A stretch of 33,296 nucleotides of DNA from Acidimicrobiia bacterium (lineage in GTDB: Bacteria; Actinomycetota; Acidimicrobiia; Acidimicrobiales; CATQHL01). Made by a program: the position numbers and the translations under genes. The notes below the pieces were generated by a model, which saw only the letters and a program-made list of their open reading frames with translations, was not told the origin of the DNA and did not search any database. Location: NCBI GenBank assembly GCA_021296435.1, contig JAGWAK010000005.1, positions 1 to 33,296 on the forward strand. The letters are read 5' to 3'. The number at the start of each line of letters is the position of its first letter. The stretch's first letter is position 1. This document shows positions 1 to 7,146 of the stretch, piece by piece.

Positions 1-585
1 CGGGGGTGGGTCAGGCGCCGGAGGATCTGCCACCTCGGGGTCTTCAGCAGGCTCCGGAGGCTCGGGAGGCTCGGGCGGGGCCCGAGGCTCGGGAGGCTCG
101 GGCGGGGCCGGCGGATCCGGAGGCGGAGGTGCTATATCGGCCGGCGGCGGGTCAGGCTCCGGAGGCTCCGGAGGCGGGGGATCCGGTGCCGGAGGATCGG
201 GAGGCGGGGGAGGGTCCGGAGGTGCGGGTTCCGGGGGCGGCGGCTGCGTGGTCGTGGGCGCGGGTTCGGGCGGCGGCGGGGGATCCGGGGGCGGTTGCGA
301 TGATCCACGCGTCTCGTCGGGATCGGGCGATGCCGGCTCGGCGGCCGCCGGGGGAGTAGTCGCCGGTGCCGGCGCTTCCGGCTCGGCGGCTGCTTGCTCC
401 GTCGTGGCGGCAGTCTCGGGGGGAGCAGGCTCCACTACCACCTGCTCGGCGTCCGACCCGCACGACGCCAGCAGCAGCGCGATCGTCGCCGCGACCGCCA
501 TCGCTCGCGCCGCGCGACGACCGCGGCGGCGACTCGAGCCGCCGGCGGGTGCACCAACTGTGATTCGACGTTGCAAGGGCCGCAC
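1..585 (-). CDS. Proline-rich lipoprotein, 3' end beyond window
   Basis: Reading the minus strand from GTG at 585, a basic n-region (RRRGRRAARA) leads into a short hydrophobic stretch and the lipobox-like LLLASC, followed by GSD. This fits a lipoprotein signal peptide. After the cysteine the chain is almost entirely Pro/Ala/Glu/Asp (PPEP, PPPDPP, APTTTQPP repeats), probably an extended wall-spanning linker. A GAGGGGG ribosome site lies 5 nt upstream of the GTG, and the start overlaps the end of the degenerate L,D-transpeptidase copy upstream. The frame is open to the left edge, so any folded C-terminal domain is not visible. The next genes upstream are an L,D-transpeptidase and its remnant with a similar layout, so a third transpeptidase paralogue is possible, but this is inference. 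Confidence 0.7.
   Translation of the reverse strand, partial: MRPLQRRITVGAPAGGSSRRRGRRAARAMAVAATIALLLASCGSDAEQVVVEPAPPETAATTEQAAAEPEAPAPATTPPAAAEPASPDPDETRGSSQPPPDPPPPPEPAPTTTQPPPPEPAPPDPPPPPDPPAPDPPPPEPPEPDPPPADIAPPPPDPPAPPEPPEPRAPPEPPEPPEPAEDPEVADPPAPDPPP
58..111. repeat. 27-bp tandem repeat inside the Pro-rich linker
   Basis: Two adjacent 27-bp units (58-84 and 85-111) differ only near the last base. They encode the Pro-Glu-Pro-rich linker of the lipoprotein on the minus strand. The unit length is a multiple of three, so the repeat can expand or contract without breaking the frame. Confidence 0.6.
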
Positions 586-597
586 CGGCGCCCCCTC

Positions 598-831
598 TCA
601 GGTCACGACGTTGACCACAGTACCCAGTGGAGCCTGGCGCGTGATGGTCTCGATGATGTTACGGAACGACAATCGGTTCCGGCCGGGGGCGTCGTAGACG
701 GGGATGATCCCGTTCACGTCGTCCCTGGCGATCAGGACGTTGATGGGCTGCCAAGCCGGCGGGTCCCCAGCCGGCGGAGGCGGAACAGGCGCAGGTGGAG
801 CAGGCGCAGGCGAACCGGAGGCCGAACCACA
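598..831 (-). pseudogene. L,D-transpeptidase remnant lacking the catalytic domain
   Basis: On the minus strand this stretch encodes a Pro/Ala linker, then WQPINVLIARDDVNG and IIPVYDAPG. These match the linker-plus-first-domain start of the intact transpeptidase just upstream (WQPVTILVSKDDVNG, IIPVYDAPN). It then jumps directly to NIIETITRQAPLGTVV, matching the extreme C-terminus of the intact protein. About 165 residues in between, including the HG and SNGC catalytic motifs, are absent. A CGSA like that after the lipobox cysteine of the intact copy is present, but no hydrophobic signal peptide is found upstream in any minus-strand frame. The reading frame stays open to the TGA at 598-600. It looks like a decayed tandem duplicate with an internal deletion. 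Confidence 0.7.
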
Positions 832-916
832 ACTGCACCGGGGTGGAATTGTCCGGCGACGCGCCGTCGGTCCGCGGCTTGCGGATTCTCCCCACCGACT
901 CGAACCAGCGCCGCGC

Positions 917-1990
917 TCAGGCGACGATGTTCACCACGGTGCCCAGCGGCGCCCGCCGGGCAATGGTCTCCACGATGTCGTTGGGAATGCGGATGCAGCC
1001 GTTGGACAGAGCCTCACCCACACGTTCAGGGATGTGCGTGCCGTGCAGAGCGATGCGCGGCAGCCCACCGCCGAAGCTGTTGAGCGCCTCGCTGAAGAAC
1101 GACAGCATCAAGATCCAATCCCCCAGCACGATGCTCCCGTTCTGCTGGCTGTGGTTCGGCAACTTCTCCACGAGGAACCCCGACAGCGTCGGCGTCGGCG
1201 TGGCGGGCTTGCCGACGATCGCCCCGGTGGAGGCGACCAGATTGTCGCCCTCGTACAGCGCCACGCTGCGATCGGAGACGTCGATGAGAATGTGGTGGCT
1301 GACCGTGGACCAGTTGAAGCCTTCGGACTTGACCCAGCCGCGCGCCCCGTTGGGTCGCACCGGAAGTTCCACGTGGACCCATTCGTCGCCCTGGGCGCCC
1401 TCCAGGACACGCACGACCAGTCGATTGCGGCGGAACGTGTAACTCCAGAGGTCACCGTCAGGGAAGGCGAGCCGGGTGCCATTCGGTGCGTCGTAGACCG
1501 GGATGATGCCGTTCACGTCGTCCTTGGAGACCAGGATCGTGACCGGCTGCCAGGACGGCGCCGCCACCGGTGCGGGGGCGGGCGCCGGCGGGGGCGGGAG
1601 CTGCTCGGGCGGCAGCACGGTGGACTCGGGATCGTCGAACTCGTCCGGTAGCGGCACATCCGGCAGAAGCGGCGGCGGGAGGGCCACACCGTCCTCGCCG
1701 ACCTGCTGCGGGACCGTGACGAGGACGGTCGGTTCGGTCGTCCGGCTGAGGGGGACCGCGGTCGTCGTGGACGGTTCGGGTTCCTGAACGGCCGGCGGAG
1801 GAGGCGCCTCAGCGGGCGCCTGGGCGGGCACCGGAGAGGTGGGTGGTTCCGGCCGCTCGGCGGTGAGGGAGGGCTCCGTGTCGGCGCTGCCGCAGGCAGC
1901 GGCACCCAACGCCAAGACGAGAAGCAGTGCCAGAGTCCGAAGCGCCAACCGGCGCGGCGCGGCGCGGTCCGGAGAAGATCGCCTGATCAT
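917..1990 (-). CDS. L,D-transpeptidase (YkuD) lipoprotein
   Basis: The product is 357 aa. Residues 1-33 form a lipoprotein signal peptide ending GAAAC (Cys33). Residues ~34-130 are a Pro-rich linker, then comes a region of roughly 90 residues that may be an SH3-like domain (DVNGIIPVYDAPNGT...GWVKSEGF), then a YkuD domain. The catalytic signature is present as HGTHIPE (His316) followed by SNGCIRI (Cys332). Enzymes of this family form 3-3 cross-links in peptidoglycan outside the membrane using a cysteine nucleophile. The ATG at 1990 is preceded by AAAGGAAA, a reasonable ribosome site. Immediately downstream lie a catalytically deleted copy and a Pro-rich lipoprotein, so the locus looks like a decaying tandem array. 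Confidence 0.93.
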   Translation of the reverse strand: MIRRSSPDRAAPRRLALRTLALLLVLALGAAACGSADTEPSLTAERPEPPTSPVPAQAPAEAPPPPAVQEPEPSTTTAVPLSRTTEPTVLVTVPQQVGEDGVALPPPLLPDVPLPDEFDDPESTVLPPEQLPPPPAPAPAPVAAPSWQPVTILVSKDDVNGIIPVYDAPNGTRLAFPDGDLWSYTFRRNRLVVRVLEGAQGDEWVHVELPVRPNGARGWVKSEGFNWSTVSHHILIDVSDRSVALYEGDNLVASTGAIVGKPATPTPTLSGFLVEKLPNHSQQNGSIVLGDWILMLSFFSEALNSFGGGLPRIALHGTHIPERVGEALSNGCIRIPNDIVETIARRAPLGTVVNIVA

Positions 1991-2151
1991 GTCGTTTCCT
2001 TTATCGCGGATCTACCCTGTCGTGCCGGCATCCGCCAGGTGCGGTTCCCGGCAGCACTCCGCTCCACTGCCCAGCACAGCCTAACTCCGCGCTCTCCATG
2101 ACCGGCGGCTCCTGTGTTCGGCTGGAGCACCGATAGTCGAGGACGCTCTGT

Positions 2152-2865
2152 TCAGCTCCCGAACATCGCCAGCCACTCCGCCGCGTTGCGGGGCTTGAAG
2201 ACGTAGTTCGACCTGCGGGTCTGCCCGAGGGATGCTGACGGATCTGCGGCGTAGTAGTGCCCCGGGAAGAGAACTGTGTCATCGGGCACCCGCTCCAGCC
2301 GGCGTGTGAGGCTCTCATACATGGCTGCCGGGTCGCCGCCGGGGAGGTCGGTGCGCCCGCAGCCTTCGAGGAACAGCGTGTCCCCCGACAGCAGCCAACC
2401 GCCGACGAGGAAGCACTGACTCCCGGGCGTGTGCCCCGGCGTGTGGAGCAACTCGATCTCCAACCCGCCGACGCTGACCACGTCCCCGCCGCTGTGACTC
2501 CGGAGTTCCGGGGGCCCCAGGCCGGTCACGGTGGACACGTAGGCCAACTCGTCGGCCTGCACGTGCACCGGCACATCCACGAGTTCCAGGAGCTCAGCGA
2601 TGCCGGGGATCGACAAGCCCATCATGCTGCCCCCGACGTGGTCGGGGTGGTAGTGGGTGGCGAGCACGCCGGTCAGGCGCATCCCGTCGGCATTGCAGAG
2701 GTCCACGATGCCGGCGGGGTCATAAGCCGGGTCGATGACGAACGCTTCGGAGGCCTCCCGGTCGCCGATCAGGTAGACGAAGTTGCGCATCTGCCGGGCC
2801 AACTCGTCGCCGATGGCGAAGTCCACGCCCGAGAGCAATTGTCGGAAGTAGAAGCGCTCGTCCAC
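2152..2865 (-). CDS. Metallo-beta-lactamase-fold hydrolase (glyoxalase II-like)
   Basis: The 237-aa product carries the zinc motif THYHPDHVGG, then GHTPGSQC, SGDTLF and a late PGHYYA. This order matches the glyoxalase II/persulfide dioxygenase-type branch of the metallo-beta-lactamase fold, with two metals expected. The substrate cannot be read from sequence; hydroxyacylglutathione-like thioesters or related thiol adducts are possible. The start is GTG at 2865, with no Shine-Dalgarno sequence but a TAGGCT element 7 nt upstream, suggesting a leaderless message. It lies downstream of larC on the same strand but probably has its own promoter. Confidence 0.88.
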   Translation of the reverse strand: MDERFYFRQLLSGVDFAIGDELARQMRNFVYLIGDREASEAFVIDPAYDPAGIVDLCNADGMRLTGVLATHYHPDHVGGSMMGLSIPGIAELLELVDVPVHVQADELAYVSTVTGLGPPELRSHSGGDVVSVGGLEIELLHTPGHTPGSQCFLVGGWLLSGDTLFLEGCGRTDLPGGDPAAMYESLTRRLERVPDDTVLFPGHYYAADPSASLGQTRRSNYVFKPRNAAEWLAMFGS

Positions 2866-2872
2866 GGCGGCG

Positions 2873-2878
2873 AGCCTA
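2873..2878 (-). promoter_or_regulatory. -10-like element TAGGCT for leaderless hydrolase gene
   Basis: TAGGCT on the minus strand is followed by 7 nt and then the GTG start at 2865. There is no Shine-Dalgarno sequence in between. The same hexamer precedes the histone-deacetylase-like gene near 31.4 kb with the same spacing. No clear -35 box is seen. Confidence 0.45.
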
Positions 2879-2901
2879 CGGGCGGCGGAGTGTCCGGAGG
2901 C

Positions 2902-4134
2902 TCACTCCCCGGGGGGTTCAGGTGCCGCGTGGGGTCGTTGCCAGGCCTCGACGGCCAGCTCGACGACCTCGCGCAGGGGACGGCCCGTTGCGGCGGCCAC
3001 CGCCGCCGCGTCATCGTGCTCCACCTTCACCCGGCCCGGGGCAACCTTCAGGCGAACACGCAGGCCGTCGACGTGCACCTCGACCTGCTCGCGCGACCGG
3101 GGCCAGCGATGCAGCGTCGTGGCACGGATGCCGAGGCTGCCGGTCTCGGTCAGCATCACGTCGGCCACCGTGGCCGCCAGCGCGGGATCAACGAGCGCGC
3201 TGACCACGTGGGCCGGGCGACCCTTCTTCATCACGACCGGTGTGATCCAGGCGTCGTGGGCTCCCGCCTGAAGCAGCGCCCCGGTGGTGTAGGCGAGCAT
3301 CTCGCCCGTCACGTCGTCCACATTCGTTTCGAGTAACTGCACCTCTTGCCCGGCGCTGAGCGTCGCCTCGCTCCGCCCGACGACGACCTGGGTCACGTTG
3401 GGCCGATCCTGCAGGTCCCGGTCGCCGGCGCCGTAGCCGACAGACGAGACCGTCATCGCCGGCATCGCGCCGAAACCCGAGGCCAGAGCGGTCATCAGAG
3501 CCGCGCCGGTGGGCGTGGTGAGTTCGAGGGGAACATCGGTTCCAAAGGTCGGCGCGCCGCGCAGGAGCTCGATGGTCGCCGGCGCCGGGATAGGCAAGTG
3601 ACCGTGCGCGCTTCGGATCATTCCCTGGCCCTGCGCGATCGGGCTCACGTACACCTCGGACACATCCAGCACCTCGAGAGCCGCGCAGGTTCCGACCACG
3701 TCGACGATGGCGTCCAGGCCGCCGACCTCGTGGAAGTGCACCTGCTCGACGGGGCGGCCGTGCAAGCGGGCCTCGGTCGTGGCCAGTGCCCGGAACACCG
3801 CCAAGGCGCGGCGCCGCACGCGCTCGGGAAGCTCGGCGTCTCCGATGAGACCCAGGATGTGTGACGCTGTGCGCACCACGCCGGACTCCGACACCTTCAC
3901 GGTCACATCAGAGGCGGCGATCCCGCCCCGCAGAGTCGGCGACACCACAAGTTCCCAACCCGGCAAGGCCAGGCCGTCGAGGATGTCGCGGACCGCGTCC
4001 GGGTCGGCGCCGGCATCCACCAGCGCTCCCAGAGCCATGTCACCGGCGACACCGCAGAAGCAGTTGAACCACGCCACAGCCGGCACAGCCGCGTCGCCGG
4101 TGACAGCCGGCGGGCTCAGATTGAGATCGTCCAT
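2902..4134 (-). CDS. larC: LarC, nickel-pincer cofactor nickel insertase
   Basis: The 410-aa product has the N-terminal NCFCGVAGDMALGAL (GVAGDM at 28-33), the central HFHEVGGLDAIVDVVG and the ETNVDDVTGEMLAY motif of LarC (DUF111). LarC uses CTP to insert nickel into the pyridinium-3,5-bisthiocarboxylate mononucleotide cofactor used by lactate racemase-type enzymes. Here it is one uninterrupted frame; in Lactobacillus plantarum, by contrast, larC is read across a frameshift. The ATG at 4134 has GGAGGG upstream and lies 22 nt after larB. No larE or larA lies in this window, so the sulfur-insertion step and the client enzyme must be encoded elsewhere if the pathway is complete. Confidence 0.93.
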   Translation of the reverse strand: MDDLNLSPPAVTGDAAVPAVAWFNCFCGVAGDMALGALVDAGADPDAVRDILDGLALPGWELVVSPTLRGGIAASDVTVKVSESGVVRTASHILGLIGDAELPERVRRRALAVFRALATTEARLHGRPVEQVHFHEVGGLDAIVDVVGTCAALEVLDVSEVYVSPIAQGQGMIRSAHGHLPIPAPATIELLRGAPTFGTDVPLELTTPTGAALMTALASGFGAMPAMTVSSVGYGAGDRDLQDRPNVTQVVVGRSEATLSAGQEVQLLETNVDDVTGEMLAYTTGALLQAGAHDAWITPVVMKKGRPAHVVSALVDPALAATVADVMLTETGSLGIRATTLHRWPRSREQVEVHVDGLRVRLKVAPGRVKVEHDDAAAVAAATGRPLREVVELAVEAWQRPHAAPEPPGE

Positions 4135-4156
4135 CCGCCCTCCACTCCCAGGCGAC

Positions 4157-4909
4157 TCACTCCGGGCTAGCGGCGCCGTCGAGCATTCGCAACACGGCAG
4201 CAGCCGCGCCGAACCCGTTGTCGATACCCACGACCGTCACCCCCGCCGCACACGACGCCAGCATCGACAGCAGCGCGGTCACGCCCTCCAGGGCGGCCCC
4301 GTAGCCCGTGCTGGTGGGCACAGCCACCACCGGAGCCGCGGTGAGACCCCCCACCACGCTCGGCAGAGCCCCCTCCATGCCCGCCACCACAACCACCGCA
4401 TCGGCCTCCTGCAGCGAACCGACCTCGACGAGCAGGCGGTGCACCCCGGCCACACCCACATCGTTCAGCCGCCGCGCCGTCACACCGTGCGCCGCCAGGA
4501 CCGCTTCACACTCGACCGCCACAGGCCCGTCAGCGGTGCCGGCTGTGGCGATCACGACCTTCGCCTGCACCGGCTCCCCCGGACGCCACACGATCACCGA
4601 GCCATGCTCCCGCCCACCCGGGTTGGCTGCCAGGGCGGCGGTCGCCTGGGGCGTGCTGGCGCGGGTCAGCAGAACCGGTCCCGGCCCCGCGGCCAGCAAC
4701 TCGGCCACGATGGCGGTGCACTCGGCGGGCTCCTTGCCCGGGCCGTACACGACCTCGCCGAGCGGTGAGCGCAGCCGCCGGTGATGGTCAACCCTGGCAA
4801 AGCCCAGATCGCCAAACGGCAGCCGCCGGATTTCCCGCACGGCCTCGTCGGGATGTACCTCGCCGGCGCGAACGCCGGCCAGCAGTTCGCGCAAGGCACC
4901 CTCGTCCAT
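4157..4909 (-). CDS. larB: LarB, pyridinium-3,5-biscarboxylate mononucleotide synthase
   Basis: The 250-aa product has the LarB N-terminal signature (FARVDHHRRLRSPLGEVVYG) and a PurE-like carboxylase C-terminal domain with STGYGAALEGV and GIDNGFGAAAAVLR. LarB carboxylates and hydrolyses nicotinic acid adenine dinucleotide to start the nickel-pincer cofactor. The ATG at 4909 is preceded by GGTGAGGA, a good ribosome site. larC follows 22 nt later, so the two form an operon. larB is divergent from pheA, with about 106 bp between the starts. Confidence 0.93.
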   Translation of the reverse strand: MDEGALRELLAGVRAGEVHPDEAVREIRRLPFGDLGFARVDHHRRLRSPLGEVVYGPGKEPAECTAIVAELLAAGPGPVLLTRASTPQATAALAANPGGREHGSVIVWRPGEPVQAKVVIATAGTADGPVAVECEAVLAAHGVTARRLNDVGVAGVHRLLVEVGSLQEADAVVVVAGMEGALPSVVGGLTAAPVVAVPTSTGYGAALEGVTALLSMLASCAAGVTVVGIDNGFGAAAAVLRMLDGAASPE

Positions 4910-5001
4910 GCTTCGTCCTCACCGTCGCCGACGACATGTGAAACCGGGGCCGGGCATCCGCCGACCGCGGCCCCCACAGGGCGACCCTACCGGTGGATCT
5001 G

Positions 5002-5007
5002 TATCCT
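5002..5007 (+). promoter_or_regulatory. -10-like element TATCCT before pheA
   Basis: TATCCT is followed by 8 nt (TGCCGCCC) and the ATG of pheA at 5016. No Shine-Dalgarno sequence can be placed, so the message is probably leaderless or nearly so. Confidence 0.5.
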
Positions 5008-5015
5008 TGCCGCCC

Positions 5016-5984
5016 ATGACCGGCCGTGCCGCCTCAGCGCATTCGGATGCCCCGGCGCCTCGCCGTGTCGCCTATCTCGGGCCTCCCGGCACCTTCACCG
5101 AGGAAGCGCTGCGCCTGGAGACGACCTTCTGCAACGACACCCACATCCCGATGTCGACGATCCCCGATGTGCTCGATGCCGCAGCCAACGGGAATGCGGA
5201 CTTCGGGTTCGTCGCCATCGAGAATTCGCTCGGCGGGTCGGTGAACGTCACCCTGGACAACCTCGCGCTCGAATCCGAGCTGCTGATCCAGTGCGAGATC
5301 GTCATGTCCGTTCAACTGAGTCTGCTGGCACCGCCGGGAGTGGCACTGACCGACGTGAAGCGCGTCGTGTCGTTCCCGATGGCAACCGCGCAGTGCCGGA
5401 CATTCCTGCGAACCCACCTCCCGGATGCCGACGTGGAGCCGGCCACCTCCACCGCCGAGGCGGTTCGCACCACCGCCGACGCGGCCGACCCCCACACCGC
5501 CGCCATCGGCGCCGGCCGGGCCGCGGAGATCTACCGGCTGATCTCGCTGGCGGCCGACATCGGCGACGACCACGAACAGCACACCCGCTTCGTGGCGGTG
5601 GCTGCGTCCGGCATCCCCGCGGCGACGGGCCACGACAAGACCTCGATTGTGATCTTCCAGCGCGAGGACGTGCCGGGCTCGCTGGCCGGCATCCTGCACG
5701 AGTTCGCGGCGCGATCCATCAACCTCACCAAGCTGGAGTCGCGCCCCACCAAGGAAGCGCTGGGGGACTACTGCTTCGTCATCGACCTGGAGGGTCACAT
5801 CGCGGACGATCTCCTGGCCGACAGCCTGCTGAACATCCAGGCCAAGAAGGCCGACGTGAAGTTTCTCGGCTCGTACCCGGCGGCGTCGTGGCGGGAAGGC
5901 GACGCCACGCGGCGACAGGCCGACTCCGACTGGCAGCGGGCCAACGACTGGCTCGCCAACGTCAGAGCGCACCTCACCGGCTGA
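5016..5984 (+). CDS. pheA: Prephenate dehydratase, monofunctional
   Basis: The product is 322 aa from ATG 5016. The frame stays open further upstream, but the -10-like TATCCT 8 nt before this ATG and the position of the first family motif support this start. It begins RRVAYLGPPGTFTEEA, has IENSLGGSVNVTLD in the catalytic domain, and ends in a C-terminal ACT domain with ESRPTKEALGDYCF, the phenylalanine-sensing motif. The enzyme converts prephenate to phenylpyruvate in phenylalanine synthesis, with feedback control through the ACT domain. No chorismate mutase domain is fused. It is followed by tRNA genes. Confidence 0.95.
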   Translation: MTGRAASAHSDAPAPRRVAYLGPPGTFTEEALRLETTFCNDTHIPMSTIPDVLDAAANGNADFGFVAIENSLGGSVNVTLDNLALESELLIQCEIVMSVQLSLLAPPGVALTDVKRVVSFPMATAQCRTFLRTHLPDADVEPATSTAEAVRTTADAADPHTAAIGAGRAAEIYRLISLAADIGDDHEQHTRFVAVAASGIPAATGHDKTSIVIFQREDVPGSLAGILHEFAARSINLTKLESRPTKEALGDYCFVIDLEGHIADDLLADSLLNIQAKKADVKFLGSYPAASWREGDATRRQADSDWQRANDWLANVRAHLTG

Positions 5985-6012
5985 ACCCCGCAGGGGCGAT
6001 ACCCTCGCCGGT

Positions 6013-6097
6013 GGAGGGATGGCAGAGCGGACGATTGCGACGGTCTTGAAAACCGTTGGGTTTCACGACCCCGGGGGTTCGAATCCCCCTCCCGAGC
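6013..6097 (+). tRNA. tRNA-Ser(TGA), acceptor stem mismatched
   Basis: The anticodon arm is ACGGT-CTTGAAA-ACCGT with anticodon TGA. A variable arm (about TGGGTTTCACGACCC) marks a class II tRNA, and the T arm is GGGGG-TTCGAAT-CCCCC. The D stem pairs GCA with TGC. The 5' acceptor strand GGAGGGA pairs with the 3' strand TCCCGAG at only four of seven positions; the outer three pairs are A/G, G/A and G/G. The expected 3' strand would be TCCCTCC followed by G, so loss of one TCC unit explains what is seen. No CCA is encoded. It may be nonfunctional, or the base calls may be wrong. Confidence 0.75.
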
Positions 6098-6163
6098 CCG
6101 CGCCAAAGCCCCGCGGGCGGGCCATACTTGAGATCCGCCATCTCGCCGGCGGCGGACATTCCG

Positions 6164-6238
6164 GCGCTCGTAGCTCAATTTGGACAGAGCATCTGACTAC
6201 GGATCAGAAGGTTGGGGGTTCGAGTCCCTCCGAGCGCG
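6164..6238 (+). tRNA. tRNA-Arg(ACG)
   Basis: A full cloverleaf can be drawn. The acceptor GCGCTCG pairs with CGAGCGC, and the anticodon stem TCTGA/TCAGA holds loop CTACGGA, giving anticodon ACG (inosine-modified at position 34 in bacteria, reading CGN). The T arm is GGGGG-TTCGAGT-CCCTC with one G-T wobble. Discriminator G is at 6238, and CCA is not encoded in full. It lies 66 bp after the tRNA-Ser gene. Confidence 0.95.
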
Positions 6239-6348
6239 CACTTGGCGTCCGCGGGCGCACGGTCTCCGGCATGGTGAACCGGCCGTGACCGCCCGCTCGG
6301 GCCATGCACCACGCTCCGTCGCCGGCCGGTGCTGCGGTGCCGCACCGT

Positions 6349-6354
6349 TAGCCT
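6349..6354 (+). promoter_or_regulatory. -10-like element TAGCCT before hisN
   Basis: TAGCCT is followed by GCGGTC and then the GTG at 6361, a 6-nt spacing with no Shine-Dalgarno sequence. It fits the leaderless pattern seen at other genes in this window. Confidence 0.4.
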
Positions 6355-6360
6355 GCGGTC

Positions 6361-7143
6361 GTGAGTTCTGCCCCGGCGGTCGACGCTGAACTGGTTGCCT
6401 CAGCAGCAGATCTGGCGGCGCGCGCCGGGCAGGTGGCGATGCGGTGGTTCGCGCCCCGCAGCCTGACCAGCCGGACCAAGACCGACGGGAGCCCGGTCAC
6501 CGAGGCCGACCGGGCCGCCGAGGAGTTTCTGCGGCTCGAACTGGCCCGGCGCTACCCCGATGACGCCGTCATCGGGGAAGAGTTCGGCAACGTCGAGGGC
6601 AGCAGCGGGCGAAGCTGGGTGATCGATCCCATCGACGGGACACGGAGCTTCGTGCGTGGCGTGCCTCTCTTCACAACCCTGCTGGCACTGATCGACGAGG
6701 CCGGACCCGCCGTCGGGGTCGCCCACGTCCCACCGCTGAGCGAGTCCGTCACCGCCGGCCGGGGGCTCGGCGCCGAGCACAGCCACGCCGGGGAGGTACG
6801 CCCCGCCCGTGTAAGCGACATCGGCCACCTCGAGGGGTCCTACCTGGTGACCAGTGGCATCGAGTACCTGCCGGAACGGGGGCGCCGCCTGCTGGGGGAA
6901 CCCGGCCCCCTCGTTCGGACCTGGGGTGACGGTTACGGGTACGTGCTGCTGGCCACGGGGCGCGCGGAGATCATGCTCGACGCCGGCCTGGCCCTGTGGG
7001 ACGTCGCCCCGATGCTCGTCATCGTTCCCGAGGCGGGCGGATCCATCACGGACTACGACGGCGTCCCTTTCCCGCAGGCAGGCGACGTGGTGTCCACCAA
7101 CGGCCACGTGCACGACGCGGTCGTGCGGCTGCTGGTGCGGTGA
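6361..7143 (+). CDS. hisN: Histidinol-phosphatase-like inositol monophosphatase family protein
   Basis: The 260-aa product has the metal-binding motifs of the inositol monophosphatase fold: GEEFG, WVIDPIDGTRSFVRG and WDVAPMLVIVPEAGG. The segment RTWGDGYGYVLLATGRAEIM resembles the HisN-type histidinol-phosphatases of actinobacteria more than generic inositol monophosphatases. The likely role is dephosphorylation of L-histidinol phosphate in histidine synthesis, using Mg2+. No other his genes are near, so inositol-1-phosphatase or another sugar phosphatase remains possible. It converges with the next gene, leaving only 3 bp between stops. Confidence 0.85.
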   Translation: MSSAPAVDAELVASAADLAARAGQVAMRWFAPRSLTSRTKTDGSPVTEADRAAEEFLRLELARRYPDDAVIGEEFGNVEGSSGRSWVIDPIDGTRSFVRGVPLFTTLLALIDEAGPAVGVAHVPPLSESVTAGRGLGAEHSHAGEVRPARVSDIGHLEGSYLVTSGIEYLPERGRRLLGEPGPLVRTWGDGYGYVLLATGRAEIMLDAGLALWDVAPMLVIVPEAGGSITDYDGVPFPQAGDVVSTNGHVHDAVVRLLVR

Positions 7144-7146
7144 CCT

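Noticed and set aside
6..697. Gly/Ala-rich and Pro-rich plus-strand frames at the left edge
   Set aside because: They are complements of the Pro-rich lipoprotein coding repeats; the minus-strand reading has a signal peptide and ribosome site, these do not.
2257..3336. Long plus-strand open frame opposite the MBL hydrolase and larC
   Set aside because: It is antisense to two well-supported genes, has no recognisable motif, and long antisense frames are expected at this GC content.
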